DNA of 64,000 bases from Bacteroidales bacterium Phil6 (GTDB lineage: Bacteria; Bacteroidota; Bacteroidia; Bacteroidales; F082). The notes under the pieces were generated by a model that saw only the letters and a program-made list of their open reading frames with translations, did not search any database and was not told where the DNA came from. Made by a program: the position numbers and the translations under genes. Where the stretch lies: contig NWBN01000031.1 in NCBI GenBank assembly GCA_002633315.1, positions 1 through 64,000 of the forward strand. Direction: 5' to 3'. Of this stretch, positions 46,256-55,094 are shown piece after piece (the first letter of the stretch is position 1; every line of letters begins with the position of its first letter).

Positions 46256-47758
46256 ATGGGTAGAAATGTTTGTGCTTCAGTGTTGTTGGCATTGATGTTG
46301 TTTTTTGGGGTTCCTTCTTTGGCATCTGCACAAAATATTATTGGAACACAATCCAATTATAGTGGGTCTAAAGCTTTAATGATTAACCCGGCGCTCATTT
46401 CTACTTCTTTTTTGTATTTTGATGCCGGTTTGAGTTTCGGAGTTTATTCTTATAATGATTTGATGTATCTGAAAAGCAGAGATTTTTCGAAGTTTTTGTT
46501 CTCAGGATATAACTCATGGAGCAGTTATGATTGGACTATGTATAATCAATATGGTGTGCCTCATGAGTTTTTGTATGTTAGAGATACAGTGCCAAATTCT
46601 CTGACAGAATCGATAGACCTTAATATTTTATCAATGTTTCTTAATATAGACTCTCGACAGTCTCTGGCTTTGTCGTTTAACAACAGAATATATTCAAGTG
46701 TTACGAATCTGCCTTGGGAGTTTGGACGTATTGCCATTGAAGGACTTGACTCTCTTTATTTTGATAGGTATTCATCAGAAGATATTCGTATTGCTACAAT
46801 GGAATGGTCGGAATTGGCATTGGGTTATTCAAGGACAGTTTATGATAGATTTCTTAGCAAGGTTGATGTTGGAATAAGTCTTAAAGGAATCATCGCATAC
46901 GGCGGTGCTGTGTTGAATGTCAATAACCTCGATTATGAGATTCTTTCAAAAGATACTTCCAATGTTTATGCTATTGATGCTGATATACATTATGCTGCAC
47001 CATTGAATTACAGTTCGCAGTTTTCTTCAAATGATGTCTTTATGTCTGATAAGTTGAAAAATGGTTTGGGTTTTGGTGTTGACTTTGGTTTTGTCTATAC
47101 TCACAGAAAATCGGTTGGCATGAATCGAAGAAGTGTCAGCAGTTGCGACATGGACCCAGTACTTTACAGGTGGAGACTTGGAGTCTCTGTCACTGATATC
47201 GGCTTTGTCAAGTTTAAAGGTAATGCTCGTTCACATCATTATTTTAATGATGAACCGACTTTGTTTATACATTCAGTTCTGGATGATGTGAATAGCATAG
47301 ATGATTTGTCAAAAACATTGAGTGCCATATATTTTCATGGCGACTCACTTGCTTCTGTAGTGGATGATGAGTTCACCATGACATTGCCTTCTTCTCTTAA
47401 TATGCAGTTGGATGTCAATATAAATGATAAATTTTATGTTGGAGCTATGTGGATTCAACCTTTCGCCTTGTCGGAAAATTCTGTGAGAAAAGCTGCGCAA
47501 ATTGTGGTGAGTCCCCGTTTTGAAAATGAATATTTCGATTTTATTTTGCCTGTTACTCTTTATGATTACAGTAAGATGTTTCTCGGAGCAGAAATGCGTC
47601 TTTGGTTTTTCAGCATAGGTACACAAAATATTTTGAGTTTCTGCGGTATAGGCGATTCCTATGGTATGGACCTTTATTTTTCACTTAAATTCAATATACT
47701 GAAGGGACGTTGTCTCGGCTCCGGTCGTGATGCTTGCTGGAATAGCGATTTCCGTTGA
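46256..47758 (+). CDS. DUF5723 family outer-membrane-like protein
   Basis: The 500-residue protein has a signal peptide (LLALMLFFGVPSLASAQ) and alternating aromatic beta-strands through its length, ending in strands such as MDLYFSLKFNIL, in keeping with an outer-membrane barrel. The GSKALMINPALIS opening and overall pattern fit the Bacteroidetes DUF5723 family. Function unknown. The ATG at 46256 is preferred to a TTG three codons upstream, because it leaves the signal peptide intact and follows the promoter box. It is monocistronic. Confidence 0.75.
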   Translation: MGRNVCASVLLALMLFFGVPSLASAQNIIGTQSNYSGSKALMINPALISTSFLYFDAGLSFGVYSYNDLMYLKSRDFSKFLFSGYNSWSSYDWTMYNQYGVPHEFLYVRDTVPNSLTESIDLNILSMFLNIDSRQSLALSFNNRIYSSVTNLPWEFGRIAIEGLDSLYFDRYSSEDIRIATMEWSELALGYSRTVYDRFLSKVDVGISLKGIIAYGGAVLNVNNLDYEILSKDTSNVYAIDADIHYAAPLNYSSQFSSNDVFMSDKLKNGLGFGVDFGFVYTHRKSVGMNRRSVSSCDMDPVLYRWRLGVSVTDIGFVKFKGNARSHHYFNDEPTLFIHSVLDDVNSIDDLSKTLSAIYFHGDSLASVVDDEFTMTLPSSLNMQLDVNINDKFYVGAMWIQPFALSENSVRKAAQIVVSPRFENEYFDFILPVTLYDYSKMFLGAEMRLWFFSIGTQNILSFCGIGDSYGMDLYFSLKFNILKGRCLGSGRDACWNSDFR

Positions 47759-47824
47759 TATATTCAATGCTTGCCACTTGTTGTCATGACATTATAACAT
47801 TGGCTTTACTTTAACTTCTGGCAA

Positions 47825-48964
47825 TTAAATTTCTCTGTTGTTCAATGCCTCGCGTAATGCGTTGCCCATGAGCATGAAAGCTAAGACTAAAATCATTATT
47901 GCCAAGCCCGGAAGGATGGCAAGATATGCTTCATTTAAAATGATATAAGCATAGTTTTCTTTTATCATACTGCCCCATGACGGTATGGGCGGCTGTACTC
48001 CTATGCCGAGAAAACTAAGTCCTGCTTCTAACAATATGGCGGTGGCAAAATTGGCTGCAGATATTACTATGATGGGATTCAATATGTTAGGTGTAATATG
48101 TCGTATTATTATACGAGAATTTTTAAAACCTAATGCTCTTCCTGCTTCAACAAAATTAGTCTCCCTGATCGATAATATCTGACCTCTGCATACACGTGCT
48201 ACTTCAACCCACATGGTGAAGCCTACCGCAATGAAAACCTGTACTACTCCCTTGCCTAAGACAAAGGTTATTGCAATGACAACGAGAAGTGTGGGGAGAG
48301 ACCATACTACATTGATAACCCACATTATGATATCATCTGTGAAACCTCTGAAATATCCTCCAATGCCTCCGATAAATAATCCTATTACAACACTTAACAT
48401 CACTGCAATGAAACCTACAGAAAGACTTATTCTGGTGCCGAGAAGCAGCCGACTGAGAAAGTCTCGCCCGAACTGATCGGTGCCTAAGAGAAATCTTTTG
48501 TGTATTGTGTTGTTATTCAGTATGTAATCTCGAGCTTCTTTATCATTGATGAAATGTGTCGATGTTAATTCGCTGTTTTTGATTGTCTCTATCCTCTGGC
48601 TGCTTCCCGGTTCGGGATTGAAGACATATACAGTGGTGTTGTCTGTAGTGATATTCAGTGAATCGTATGGTACGTATCTGTATCGACTTGGCTGTCCTTC
48701 AATGAGATGTTTCCAAAAATTGTTCTTCGGCACTGCGTTTGGCTTTGGAATCATCAGCATATCTACAGAAAATCCTGGTTTTTGTGTGCTTATCTCTAAA
48801 ATCTGATTGTTTGCATTGGGCGTATCGTCAGGAATAATATAATATGCAAAGATGGCGACAAAAGTACATAATATTATGAATGCTGATGATATGACGCCGG
48901 CTCTGTTTTTCTTGAAACGTTTCCATGCTATACTTGCCGGTGACTGTATCTTGTCTTTTTCCAT
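47825..48964 (-). CDS. Oligopeptide/dipeptide-type ABC transporter permease (OppC/DppC-like)
   Basis: The 379-residue permease has the N-terminal WKRFKKNRAGVIS helix start of OppC proteins and a hydrophilic periplasmic insert (about 45-150). The family core is GTDQFGRDFLSRLLLGTRISL, and the EAA loop is EAGRALGFKNSRIIIRHITPN. About six membrane helices end in ALREALNNRE. No OppB, ATPase or binding-protein gene is nearby, so partners must be elsewhere. Bacteroidetes often scatter these genes. Confidence 0.9.
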   Translation of the reverse strand: MEKDKIQSPASIAWKRFKKNRAGVISSAFIILCTFVAIFAYYIIPDDTPNANNQILEISTQKPGFSVDMLMIPKPNAVPKNNFWKHLIEGQPSRYRYVPYDSLNITTDNTTVYVFNPEPGSSQRIETIKNSELTSTHFINDKEARDYILNNNTIHKRFLLGTDQFGRDFLSRLLLGTRISLSVGFIAVMLSVVIGLFIGGIGGYFRGFTDDIIMWVINVVWSLPTLLVVIAITFVLGKGVVQVFIAVGFTMWVEVARVCRGQILSIRETNFVEAGRALGFKNSRIIIRHITPNILNPIIVISAANFATAILLEAGLSFLGIGVQPPIPSWGSMIKENYAYIILNEAYLAILPGLAIMILVLAFMLMGNALREALNNREI

Positions 48965-49297
48965 TATTGCTATTTTCTTTTACAAAAATAGAGAAAAAGG
49001 AGATATATTACTAATTGACATGTTAAATTTTTTTACTATGCCATTGGTTATGATGATTATAAAGTAAATTTTTATTTTATTGTCATGACTGTTTATGTGT
49101 TTTGTAATATCATGGTTTTAAGTAAATTAGGTTTTTTGTTATGGTTTTGGATATATTTCTGTCATGCTATAAATCTACAATGTTTTATTATGTTGATAAT
49201 TAAGTGATAAAGAAAAAATGTATCAATAATCAAAAAAAATCACGAAATGTTGTTGGCAAATTAAAAAATGTTGTAATTTTGCACGCATAAAACACAC
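48965..49297. other. Intergenic region with two promoters
   Basis: Minus-strand TATTTTTG at 48983-48990 is the likely -7 box of the permease gene. At the right end, TTG at 49253 and TAATTTTG at 49274-49281 form the tRNA-His promoter (18-base gap). The AT-rich middle (about 49000-49240) holds nothing recognised. Confidence 0.65.
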
Positions 49298-49373
49298 GGT
49301 GGATGTAGCTCAGTTGGTTAGAGTACCGGATTGTGGTTCCGTGGGTCGTGGGTTCGAGTCCCATCTTCCACCC
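49298..49373 (+). tRNA. tRNA-His (anticodon GUG)
   Basis: The sequence folds as a tRNA with the extra 5' G typical of tRNA-His. The anticodon loop is TTGTGGT, the D-arm AGCTCAGTTGGTTAGAG and the T-arm GGGTTCGAGTCCC. The acceptor stem has one T-T mismatch at the sixth pair. Confidence 0.95.
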
Positions 49374-49375
49374 GG

Positions 49376-49402
49376 AGGCGTTCTTCGAGGACGCCTTTTT
49401 TA
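49376..49402 (+). terminator. Terminator after tRNA-His
   Basis: AGGCGTTCT, loop TCG, then AGGACGCCT followed by TTTTTTAT. A strong nine-pair stem with one G-U pair, directly after the tRNA. Confidence 0.9.
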
Positions 49403-49437
49403 TTTGTGAAAATATAGAATATCAAAGTTTTAATATG

Positions 49438-50253
49438 TCATATTTTGACATCAAAAGTACGTAGTGCATCGTTTAAAGATGTCTTCTTGTCTGTAGATTC
49501 CTTTCGTTTTCCTATTATCAGGGCACAAGCCACCTGATAGTCGCCGGCAGGGAAATGTTTGGTATATGAACCTGGTATCACCACGGAGCGTGCCGGTATC
49601 CTTCCTCTGTATTCTATGGGTTCATTACCGCTGACGTCTATTATCTTGGTTGACTGCGTGATTACGGTGTTGGCGCCGAGTACTGCTTCCTCTTCTATTA
49701 TGACACCTTCCACCACTATGCAACGGGAACCGATAAAACAATTGTCTTCTATTATCACCGGTGATGCTTGTACGGGTTCGAGAACTCCACCAATGCCGAC
49801 GCCGCCGCTGAGATGAACGTCTTTCCCAATCTGCGCACATGACCCTACTGTAGCCCATGTGTCTATCATGGTGCCACTGTCGATATAAGCCCCGATGTTG
49901 ACATAAGAGGGCATCAGTACTACACCTTTATTAATAAAGGCACCATGACGTACTGTTGCCGGTGGCACGACCCTGATGCCGGCGTCCATGAAACCACGTT
50001 TCAGTGGTACCTTGTCGCAATATTCAAAAATACCGGATTCCAGAAGTTCCATCTTGTTGATGGGGAAATACATCAACACGGCTTTTTTTAGCCATTCATT
50101 GACAACCCATTTACCGTCAACTTTTTCGGCTATCCTGACCATGCCTTTGTCCAACATGTTTATTACTGTGTTGATGTCGTTTTTTGCTTCTTTACTTTCT
50201 GTGGTCTTACGGTCGTCCCAATAGCTTTCTATCTTTTCTTTCAAGGTGTTCAT
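49438..50253 (-). CDS. dapD: Tetrahydrodipicolinate N-succinyltransferase
   Basis: The 271-residue hexapeptide-repeat enzyme acylates tetrahydrodipicolinate in the succinylase route to meso-diaminopimelate and lysine. It shows the left-handed beta-helix with GAFINKGVVLMPSYVNIGAY, IDTWATVGSCAQIGKDVHLSGGVGIGGVLEP and the CFIGSRCIVVEG turns. The length matches the family (about 270). Its product feeds MurE in the dcw cluster 8 kb downstream. A minus-strand TATATTTG at 50272-50279 is the likely -7 box, leaving a short leader. Confidence 0.95.
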   Translation of the reverse strand: MNTLKEKIESYWDDRKTTESKEAKNDINTVINMLDKGMVRIAEKVDGKWVVNEWLKKAVLMYFPINKMELLESGIFEYCDKVPLKRGFMDAGIRVVPPATVRHGAFINKGVVLMPSYVNIGAYIDSGTMIDTWATVGSCAQIGKDVHLSGGVGIGGVLEPVQASPVIIEDNCFIGSRCIVVEGVIIEEEAVLGANTVITQSTKIIDVSGNEPIEYRGRIPARSVVIPGSYTKHFPAGDYQVACALIIGKRKESTDKKTSLNDALRTFDVKI

Positions 50254-50321
50254 GGCATTCTTATTTGTTTACAAATATACAAAAATTTGTCTAAAGTATG
50301 GAATCATTGCTCAATTAGTAT

Positions 50322-50329
50322 TATTTTTG
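50322..50329 (+). promoter_or_regulatory. -7 box of the ruvX-def operon
   Basis: TATTTTTG matches TAnnTTTG and lies 14 bases before the ATG at 50344, implying a very short leader. The -33 is weak. Confidence 0.55.
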
Positions 50330-50343
50330 CAAAAAAATGAAGT

Positions 50344-50775
50344 ATGGGTAGAATAATGGCAGTCGATTATGGTCAGAAACGATGCGGAATAGCGGTGACG
50401 GACCCTTTGCGCATCATAGCCAACAACCTCACTACCGTGCCTTCGAAAGATGCGGTGAGTTTTATATGCGATTATGTCAAAAAAGAACAGGTTGACGTTA
50501 TAGTTGTAGGCGAACCCAAAGATATGCACAACAACCCTTCGGATTCCACACGTTTTATCGAGCCTTTTCTTAATCAGTTGCGTAAGGCATTGCCTTCTGT
50601 TGAAATAAAACGCTTCGATGAACGTTTTACTTCAAGAATGGCATTCCAATCAATGATTGATGCAGGTTTGAGTAAAAAACAACGCCGGAACAAGGCTTTG
50701 GTTGATACCATCAGCGCTACTCTTATTCTTCAGTCATTTATGGAATATGAATCTGCAAAAAATAGAAATAAGTAA
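50344..50775 (+). CDS. ruvX: Holliday junction resolvase-like / pre-16S rRNA processing nuclease
   Basis: The 143-residue protein is the YqgF family: MAVDYGQKRCGIAVTDP with the first catalytic Asp, VGEPKDMHNN, and RFDERFTSRMA with the later acidic residues. YqgF matures the 5' end of 16S rRNA in E. coli and has an RNase H-like fold. Start could also be 50356 (MAVDYG). def follows 11 bases later, a pairing widespread in Bacteroidetes. Confidence 0.92.
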   Translation: MGRIMAVDYGQKRCGIAVTDPLRIIANNLTTVPSKDAVSFICDYVKKEQVDVIVVGEPKDMHNNPSDSTRFIEPFLNQLRKALPSVEIKRFDERFTSRMAFQSMIDAGLSKKQRRNKALVDTISATLILQSFMEYESAKNRNK

Positions 50776-50786
50776 AAAATAGAGAT

Positions 50787-51356
50787 ATGATATTACCTGT
50801 TGTTGCTTACGGTCATCCGGTTTTAAAACATGTTGCGGAAGAAATATCTCCGGATTATCCTGATTTTAAACAACTTGTCGATGATATGTTTGAGACTATG
50901 TATTATTCTGAAGGCGTTGGTCTTGCCGCACCTCAGATTAATAAATCCATACGTCTCTTTGTCATCGATACCGACCCTTTTTCGGAAAAGTATCCTGAGG
51001 GTAAAGGCATTAAAAAAGTCTTTGTAAATCCGGAAATCATCGAGGTGTCGGAGGAGATTTGGACATTCAGAGAAGGATGCCTCAGTCTTCCCAATCTTAA
51101 TGAAGAGGTGGTGCGACCAAGTAAGATAAAAATACGTTATCTTGATGAGAATTTTATCCGACATGAAGATGAATATGATGGCATAGTATCCCGGGTGATA
51201 CAGCATGAATATGACCATCTCGATGGCATAGTTTACGTCGATAGAATAAGTTCTATGCGTAAGTTGCTTTTGAAGAGTAAGTTGCGCGACATATCAGAAG
51301 GTAATGTCGATGTGGACTATCGTATGTTGTTTCCTGTTAAAAAAAGAAGAAGATAA
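50787..51356 (+). CDS. def: Peptide deformylase
   Basis: The 189-residue metalloenzyme removes formyl groups from new proteins. Its three motifs are GVGLAAPQI (near 44-52), EGCLSLPN with the metal-binding Cys, and QHEYDHLDG with the two metal-binding His and catalytic Glu. It lies between ruvX (11 bases) and a lipoprotein gene (3 bases) and is probably co-transcribed with both. Confidence 0.96.
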   Translation: MILPVVAYGHPVLKHVAEEISPDYPDFKQLVDDMFETMYYSEGVGLAAPQINKSIRLFVIDTDPFSEKYPEGKGIKKVFVNPEIIEVSEEIWTFREGCLSLPNLNEEVVRPSKIKIRYLDENFIRHEDEYDGIVSRVIQHEYDHLDGIVYVDRISSMRKLLLKSKLRDISEGNVDVDYRMLFPVKKRRR

Positions 51357-51359
51357 TTT

Positions 51360-51869
51360 ATGAGAGAATTGAAAACTTTATTTATTGCAGCGTTGATAAT
51401 GCTGATGACGGCTTGCCGGCCTTCCACTACAGCTGACAAGATTGCTAAACTTGAAAAAGAACTTCAGAAAAATGAAGGGGTGATAACCCCGGAACTCGGA
51501 GAAGACCTTGTAAACTATTATTGCAGTTATGCTACGAACAATCCTTATGATTCTTTGTCTCCGGAATATCTTTTTAAAGCGTTGGATGTTTCTTTGAATC
51601 TCAATACTCCACAGAGAACCATAGGCATAGCGGACCGGCTCCGTAAGGAATATCCCGACTATGCAAAGACACCGGTTGCCATGTTTGTGAAAGGTTTTGT
51701 ATATGAAACACAGTATGGTAACGAGGAGGCGGCACGTAATGCATACGAGGAATTTATTAAGGCTTATCCCGGCAGTGAACTCGTCAGTGATGCAAAGGCT
51801 TCTGTCGAAAACCTCGGCTTGACACCGGAGGAACTGATACGTAAATTCGAACAACAGAATGCTGAATGA
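51360..51869 (+). CDS. TPR-like lipoprotein
   Basis: The 169-residue protein has a lipoprotein signal (AALIMLMTAC, Cys about 19), a coiled-coil-like stretch (ADKIAKLEKELQKNEG) and two or three TPR-type helical pairs, the last AARNAYEEFIKAYPGSELVSDA. It starts 3 bases after def. TPR lipoproteins often scaffold envelope assembly, but no specific role can be assigned. Confidence 0.75.
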   Translation: MRELKTLFIAALIMLMTACRPSTTADKIAKLEKELQKNEGVITPELGEDLVNYYCSYATNNPYDSLSPEYLFKALDVSLNLNTPQRTIGIADRLRKEYPDYAKTPVAMFVKGFVYETQYGNEEAARNAYEEFIKAYPGSELVSDAKASVENLGLTPEELIRKFEQQNAE

Positions 51870-51872
51870 TTA

Positions 51873-52496
51873 TTATATGGGACTTTCTTCCTGTTGTTGA
51901 TAAAACAGTTTGTTGTTTTCTTCAATGAAGGAAAGGAGTTCTTCTCTTCCTGTTTTGCTTTCTGAAGATGTAATGAATATTTCCGGCAGTTCTTCCCATG
52001 TCTCGAGAAGAGTGTTTTTGTAAATTGCGACATTCGTTTCTGCCTGCTTCTTACTTATTTTGTCTGATTTGGTGAATACCAAGACAAAGGGTATACCGTC
52101 CTCTCCAAGTTGATTGATAAAGTCGAGATCTATCTTTTGAGGTCGGAGTCTGATGTCTATGAGTACAAAGGTACAGATGAGATTTTTGCGTTTGCAAAGA
52201 TAATCTTTAAGCATCTTTCTCCATAACTCTCTTTCTTTCTGGGAGCGTTTGGCAAACCCGTAACCCGGGAGATCTACGAGATACCAGTTGCTGTTGATGA
52301 TGAAATGGTTGATGGTGATTGTCTTGCCCGGTGTGGCGGATGTTTTTGCCAATTGTTTACGTTGAGTCAGCATGTTGATTAATGACGATTTGCCGACATT
52401 GGAACGTCCTATGAAAGCATATTCCGCCATGTTGGGTGCCGGTAGTTTGTCAACGGAAATGTTGCTTTGAAAGAAATCTGCGCTTTTTATTATCAT
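51873..52496 (-). CDS. engB: Ribosome biogenesis GTPase EngB (YsxC/YihA)
   Basis: The 207-residue TRAFAC GTPase has G1 GRSNVGKSS, G3 DLPGYG and G4 TKSDK motifs and the family T-PGKTITIN switch. It assists 50S subunit maturation. It overlaps the upstream acyltransferase gene by 4 bases on the minus strand, so engB is the last gene of a glsA-glsB-engB operon. It converges with the TPR lipoprotein gene, only 3 bases apart. Confidence 0.95.
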   Translation of the reverse strand: MIIKSADFFQSNISVDKLPAPNMAEYAFIGRSNVGKSSLINMLTQRKQLAKTSATPGKTITINHFIINSNWYLVDLPGYGFAKRSQKERELWRKMLKDYLCKRKNLICTFVLIDIRLRPQKIDLDFINQLGEDGIPFVLVFTKSDKISKKQAETNVAIYKNTLLETWEELPEIFITSSESKTGREELLSFIEENNKLFYQQQEESPI

Positions 52497-53449
52497 TTCA
52501 AATGTGATGGTTTTTCTGTTTTGTCGTAAATAAGGTGACGTTCGATTTTCTCCATGTAAATATCTTCTATGGTGATAAGGATACCTGTCTCCTCCACATT
52601 GCCGAAAGGTTCATTGATTGCAGTGCCGAAAGTCTTCATGGTGGGTGAGAGATTCATGTAGGCATTGACTAATGGCGGAATGGTGGCACCGTGTTCTCTG
52701 ACGAATTTGCTCAGTATACGGTGGTTGTTCTGATAATTGAGCCCGACCAAACGCAATTCCATGATGAGTTTTGAAGTCTTGATGTGAAGTTCTTTGGAAG
52801 GATAAGGATATACTAAGTTGTCATAATCCGGGAAATATTTCTTCATGAAATACAAGATCATATCTCTTAACATGGGATTGTATTGAGGATACATGGTAAC
52901 TTTCCCGAAATAATATTTGGTGTCCGGATATTTGCACCACAGACTGCCAAGTCCATCCCAAAGATTGTCAAGAGTATAAAGACTTTTCCTTGTTTCTCCG
53001 GTGGTTTGGTGTTTGGGTTGTACGAAAGAACGTCCGAGTTCTATGGTGTATGGTAGATAATCGGTAATAAATTTGTTTGTATAATAAAAAAGTTCTGATG
53101 TAGGAGTATCCACCTGTCCTGCATTGTTGAGGGGTAGTCCTTTGCAGTTTAAAAATCTGTATCCGCCAAGAATTTCTTTGGCGACAGGATCCCAAACTAT
53201 CAGTTGTTCAAAGAAGTGTTCACTGCGTGTGTCGAAGTCATCGATATCTATACTTTTACCTGTACCGCCTCCTGCCTCTCTGAATGCCAGCTCCCTAAGA
53301 CGACCTATCTCGGTCATGGTATGGGGAGCATTATGTGCTGTGACGATATATAGCTCGTTATTGCCAAAGTTTGTCTTTCTGACAAAACGTTCTTCTGTCA
53401 GTTCTTTTATAATGTCATCAGCAGGTACCGGTGATATGATTTTTTCCAT
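52493..53449 (-). CDS. glsB: GNAT-like N-acyltransferase, glycine-lipid GlsB type
   Basis: The 318-residue protein matches the PF13444-type N-acyltransferases (OlsB relatives): MTEIGRLRELAFREAGGGTGKSIDIDDFD, then WDPVAKEILGGYRFL and the ELGRSFVQPKHQ block. In Bacteroides the GlsB/GlsA pair makes glycine lipids: GlsB N-acylates glycine, GlsA adds the second acyl chain. The pairing with a PlsC-like gene 3 bases upstream favours this, though an ornithine-lipid role is possible. It overlaps engB by 4 bases. Confidence 0.75.
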   Translation of the reverse strand: MEKIISPVPADDIIKELTEERFVRKTNFGNNELYIVTAHNAPHTMTEIGRLRELAFREAGGGTGKSIDIDDFDTRSEHFFEQLIVWDPVAKEILGGYRFLNCKGLPLNNAGQVDTPTSELFYYTNKFITDYLPYTIELGRSFVQPKHQTTGETRKSLYTLDNLWDGLGSLWCKYPDTKYYFGKVTMYPQYNPMLRDMILYFMKKYFPDYDNLVYPYPSKELHIKTSKLIMELRLVGLNYQNNHRILSKFVREHGATIPPLVNAYMNLSPTMKTFGTAINEPFGNVEETGILITIEDIYMEKIERHLIYDKTEKPSHLK

Positions 53450-53452
53450 TTT

Positions 53453-54310
53453 TTATATTGTATAATCTTCGTCAGGGTTAAATTCAATATTATAATTGTC
53501 TGCAATCTTATAGGAAAACTTCCTGAGTTTGTCAGCCCATACGGTGTCACTGTATCTCTTGTCAAAAGTTTGCCAGGGTATAGGCTTGCCGAAAGTGATT
53601 TTCAAAGTCTTGTTTTTCTGTTTGTAAAATTCGTTGACAAGAAAAAGCATCTCGATATTGGCTTTAATATGCAAAGTTTTGCGTAAATTCGACAAGTTGT
53701 AGAAGAAATTGCTGTTTTTGCCGGAAATGTGTGTGGGTACTATGTCTCGTTTATAGGTCCTTGCCTTGGATATAAAGGTCTTTTTCCACTCCAGGTCTAT
53801 GATTTTGCCGTTCCTTTTTCTTGAACATAAACCGAAAGGATAATAGCATATCGTCTTGTCCCCGGCAAAGGTGTCGTTGAAAAGTTTTATGTTTTCGGCA
53901 TTGCTGCCGTGTTTGTTCACCGGTATGAATAATGGCCTCAGATTGGGGACAAATAGCAAGATGTCGTTGACGGGAGTGACAACATCAGGATAAAATCTGC
54001 CTACGGTATCTATTAAAGCTATACCATCCAACCCTCCCATGGGATGGTTGGATGCAAACAATAAACGGTTGCCTTTGATGTTTTCACTGCCTTCCGTTTC
54101 TACTTTGGTGTTGAATTCTTTCAATACAATGTCAACAAAAGGAAGTCCGTATAATCCTTCACCCCTGCTAATCATACTGTTAATCTCATCCTGATGAAGT
54201 ATCTTTTTTAAATATTTGAAGACAAAAGAAGGAATCCATTTGGCTGTTTTGGGTGCTTTGCTCTTGAAAACCTCTTCAACATCAATATAAAAATTGCCTG
54301 AGTCTCCCAT
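53453..54310 (-). CDS. glsA: PlsC-like O-acyltransferase, glycine-lipid GlsA type
   Basis: The 285-residue acyltransferase has the active-site motif NHPMGGLDG (His and Asp) near residue 87, CYYPFGLCSRKRNGKI as the substrate-binding block, and a late GKPIPW. That fits the lysophospholipid acyltransferase family in its Bacteroidetes form. With the GlsB-like gene 3 bases downstream it probably completes glycine (or related amino-acid) lipids in the membrane. It heads the glsA-glsB-engB operon. Confidence 0.75.
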   Translation of the reverse strand: MGDSGNFYIDVEEVFKSKAPKTAKWIPSFVFKYLKKILHQDEINSMISRGEGLYGLPFVDIVLKEFNTKVETEGSENIKGNRLLFASNHPMGGLDGIALIDTVGRFYPDVVTPVNDILLFVPNLRPLFIPVNKHGSNAENIKLFNDTFAGDKTICYYPFGLCSRKRNGKIIDLEWKKTFISKARTYKRDIVPTHISGKNSNFFYNLSNLRKTLHIKANIEMLFLVNEFYKQKNKTLKITFGKPIPWQTFDKRYSDTVWADKLRKFSYKIADNYNIEFNPDEDYTI

Positions 54311-54547
54311 TTCCGAACACTTTTATTTTAAATACAAAGATATACAAAAATGAAATTAATGATGCCATTTTTTTGAAGATTATCATAGTGTGATTTTTAA
54401 TTTATTGAATATCAAAATATTAAATAAAAATAGTTTTCGCATTTATCTCGAATTTTTGATGCTGTATTAGTATATGATTGATTTTGTGACAAAATACAAT
54501 GTGTTGATTAATATGTTGATAACTTTTTTAAAAAATATTGTGTAAAA

Positions 54548-54581
54548 GTGGTAAGAAGTGGGAAAAAATGTATTATTTTTA
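54548..54581 (+). promoter_or_regulatory. Candidate MraZ box and promoter of the dcw cluster
   Basis: GTGG occurs at 54548-54551 and GTGGG at 54558-54562, a 10-base period like the TGGG repeats bound by MraZ in other bacteria. TATTTTTA just downstream (about 54574-54581) is a near-consensus -7 box, so MraZ could repress its own cluster here. The role is inferred from spacing and position. Confidence 0.55.
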
Positions 54582-54604
54582 CAACTTGAAACAATTAAGG
54601 ATAA

Positions 54605-55072
54605 ATGGAATACCCGATAGGTGAATATTATTGTAAATTAGACGCAAAGGGTCGTTTGTTGCTGCCGAGCAGTTTTAAAGAACAACTCGGAGAGGCGATA
54701 GAAGAGGGGTTTGTGTTGCGTCAGGGTATCTCTGTAAAGTGTTTGGAATTATATAGTATGGCGGACTGGCGTGATATTCAATCTAAATTAGGGAAACTCA
54801 ATTCTTTTAAACGGGAAAATATCATGTTGATCCGTAGATTCAATGCCGGTGCCCGTTTGGTTAAAATTGACGGTAACGGGCGTCTTCAGTTGCCGAAAGA
54901 TCTTCTTGAGAAAAGCGGAATAACAAGAGATGTTGTCATTACGGCATTGACAGACAGAATGCAAATCTGGGATAAGGAACTTGCAGAGAAAGAAGATGGA
55001 TTGATGTCGGATGAGCAATTTGCCGAACTGCTTGATGCCAAGTTGGGTGATATAGATTTTAATGACAGATAG
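54605..55072 (+). CDS. mraZ: MraZ transcriptional regulator of the dcw cluster
   Basis: The 155-residue protein has two AbrB-like halves, each with the DxxGR motif: LDAKGRLLLPSSFK near residue 13 and IDGNGRLQLPKDLL near 93. MraZ binds direct repeats upstream of its gene and controls the cell-wall/division operon. It is the first gene of the dcw cluster, 22 bases before rsmH. Confidence 0.95.
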   Translation: MEYPIGEYYCKLDAKGRLLLPSSFKEQLGEAIEEGFVLRQGISVKCLELYSMADWRDIQSKLGKLNSFKRENIMLIRRFNAGARLVKIDGNGRLQLPKDLLEKSGITRDVVITALTDRMQIWDKELAEKEDGLMSDEQFAELLDAKLGDIDFNDR

Positions 55073-55094
55073 ATTGATTTAGGAAATTTATATT

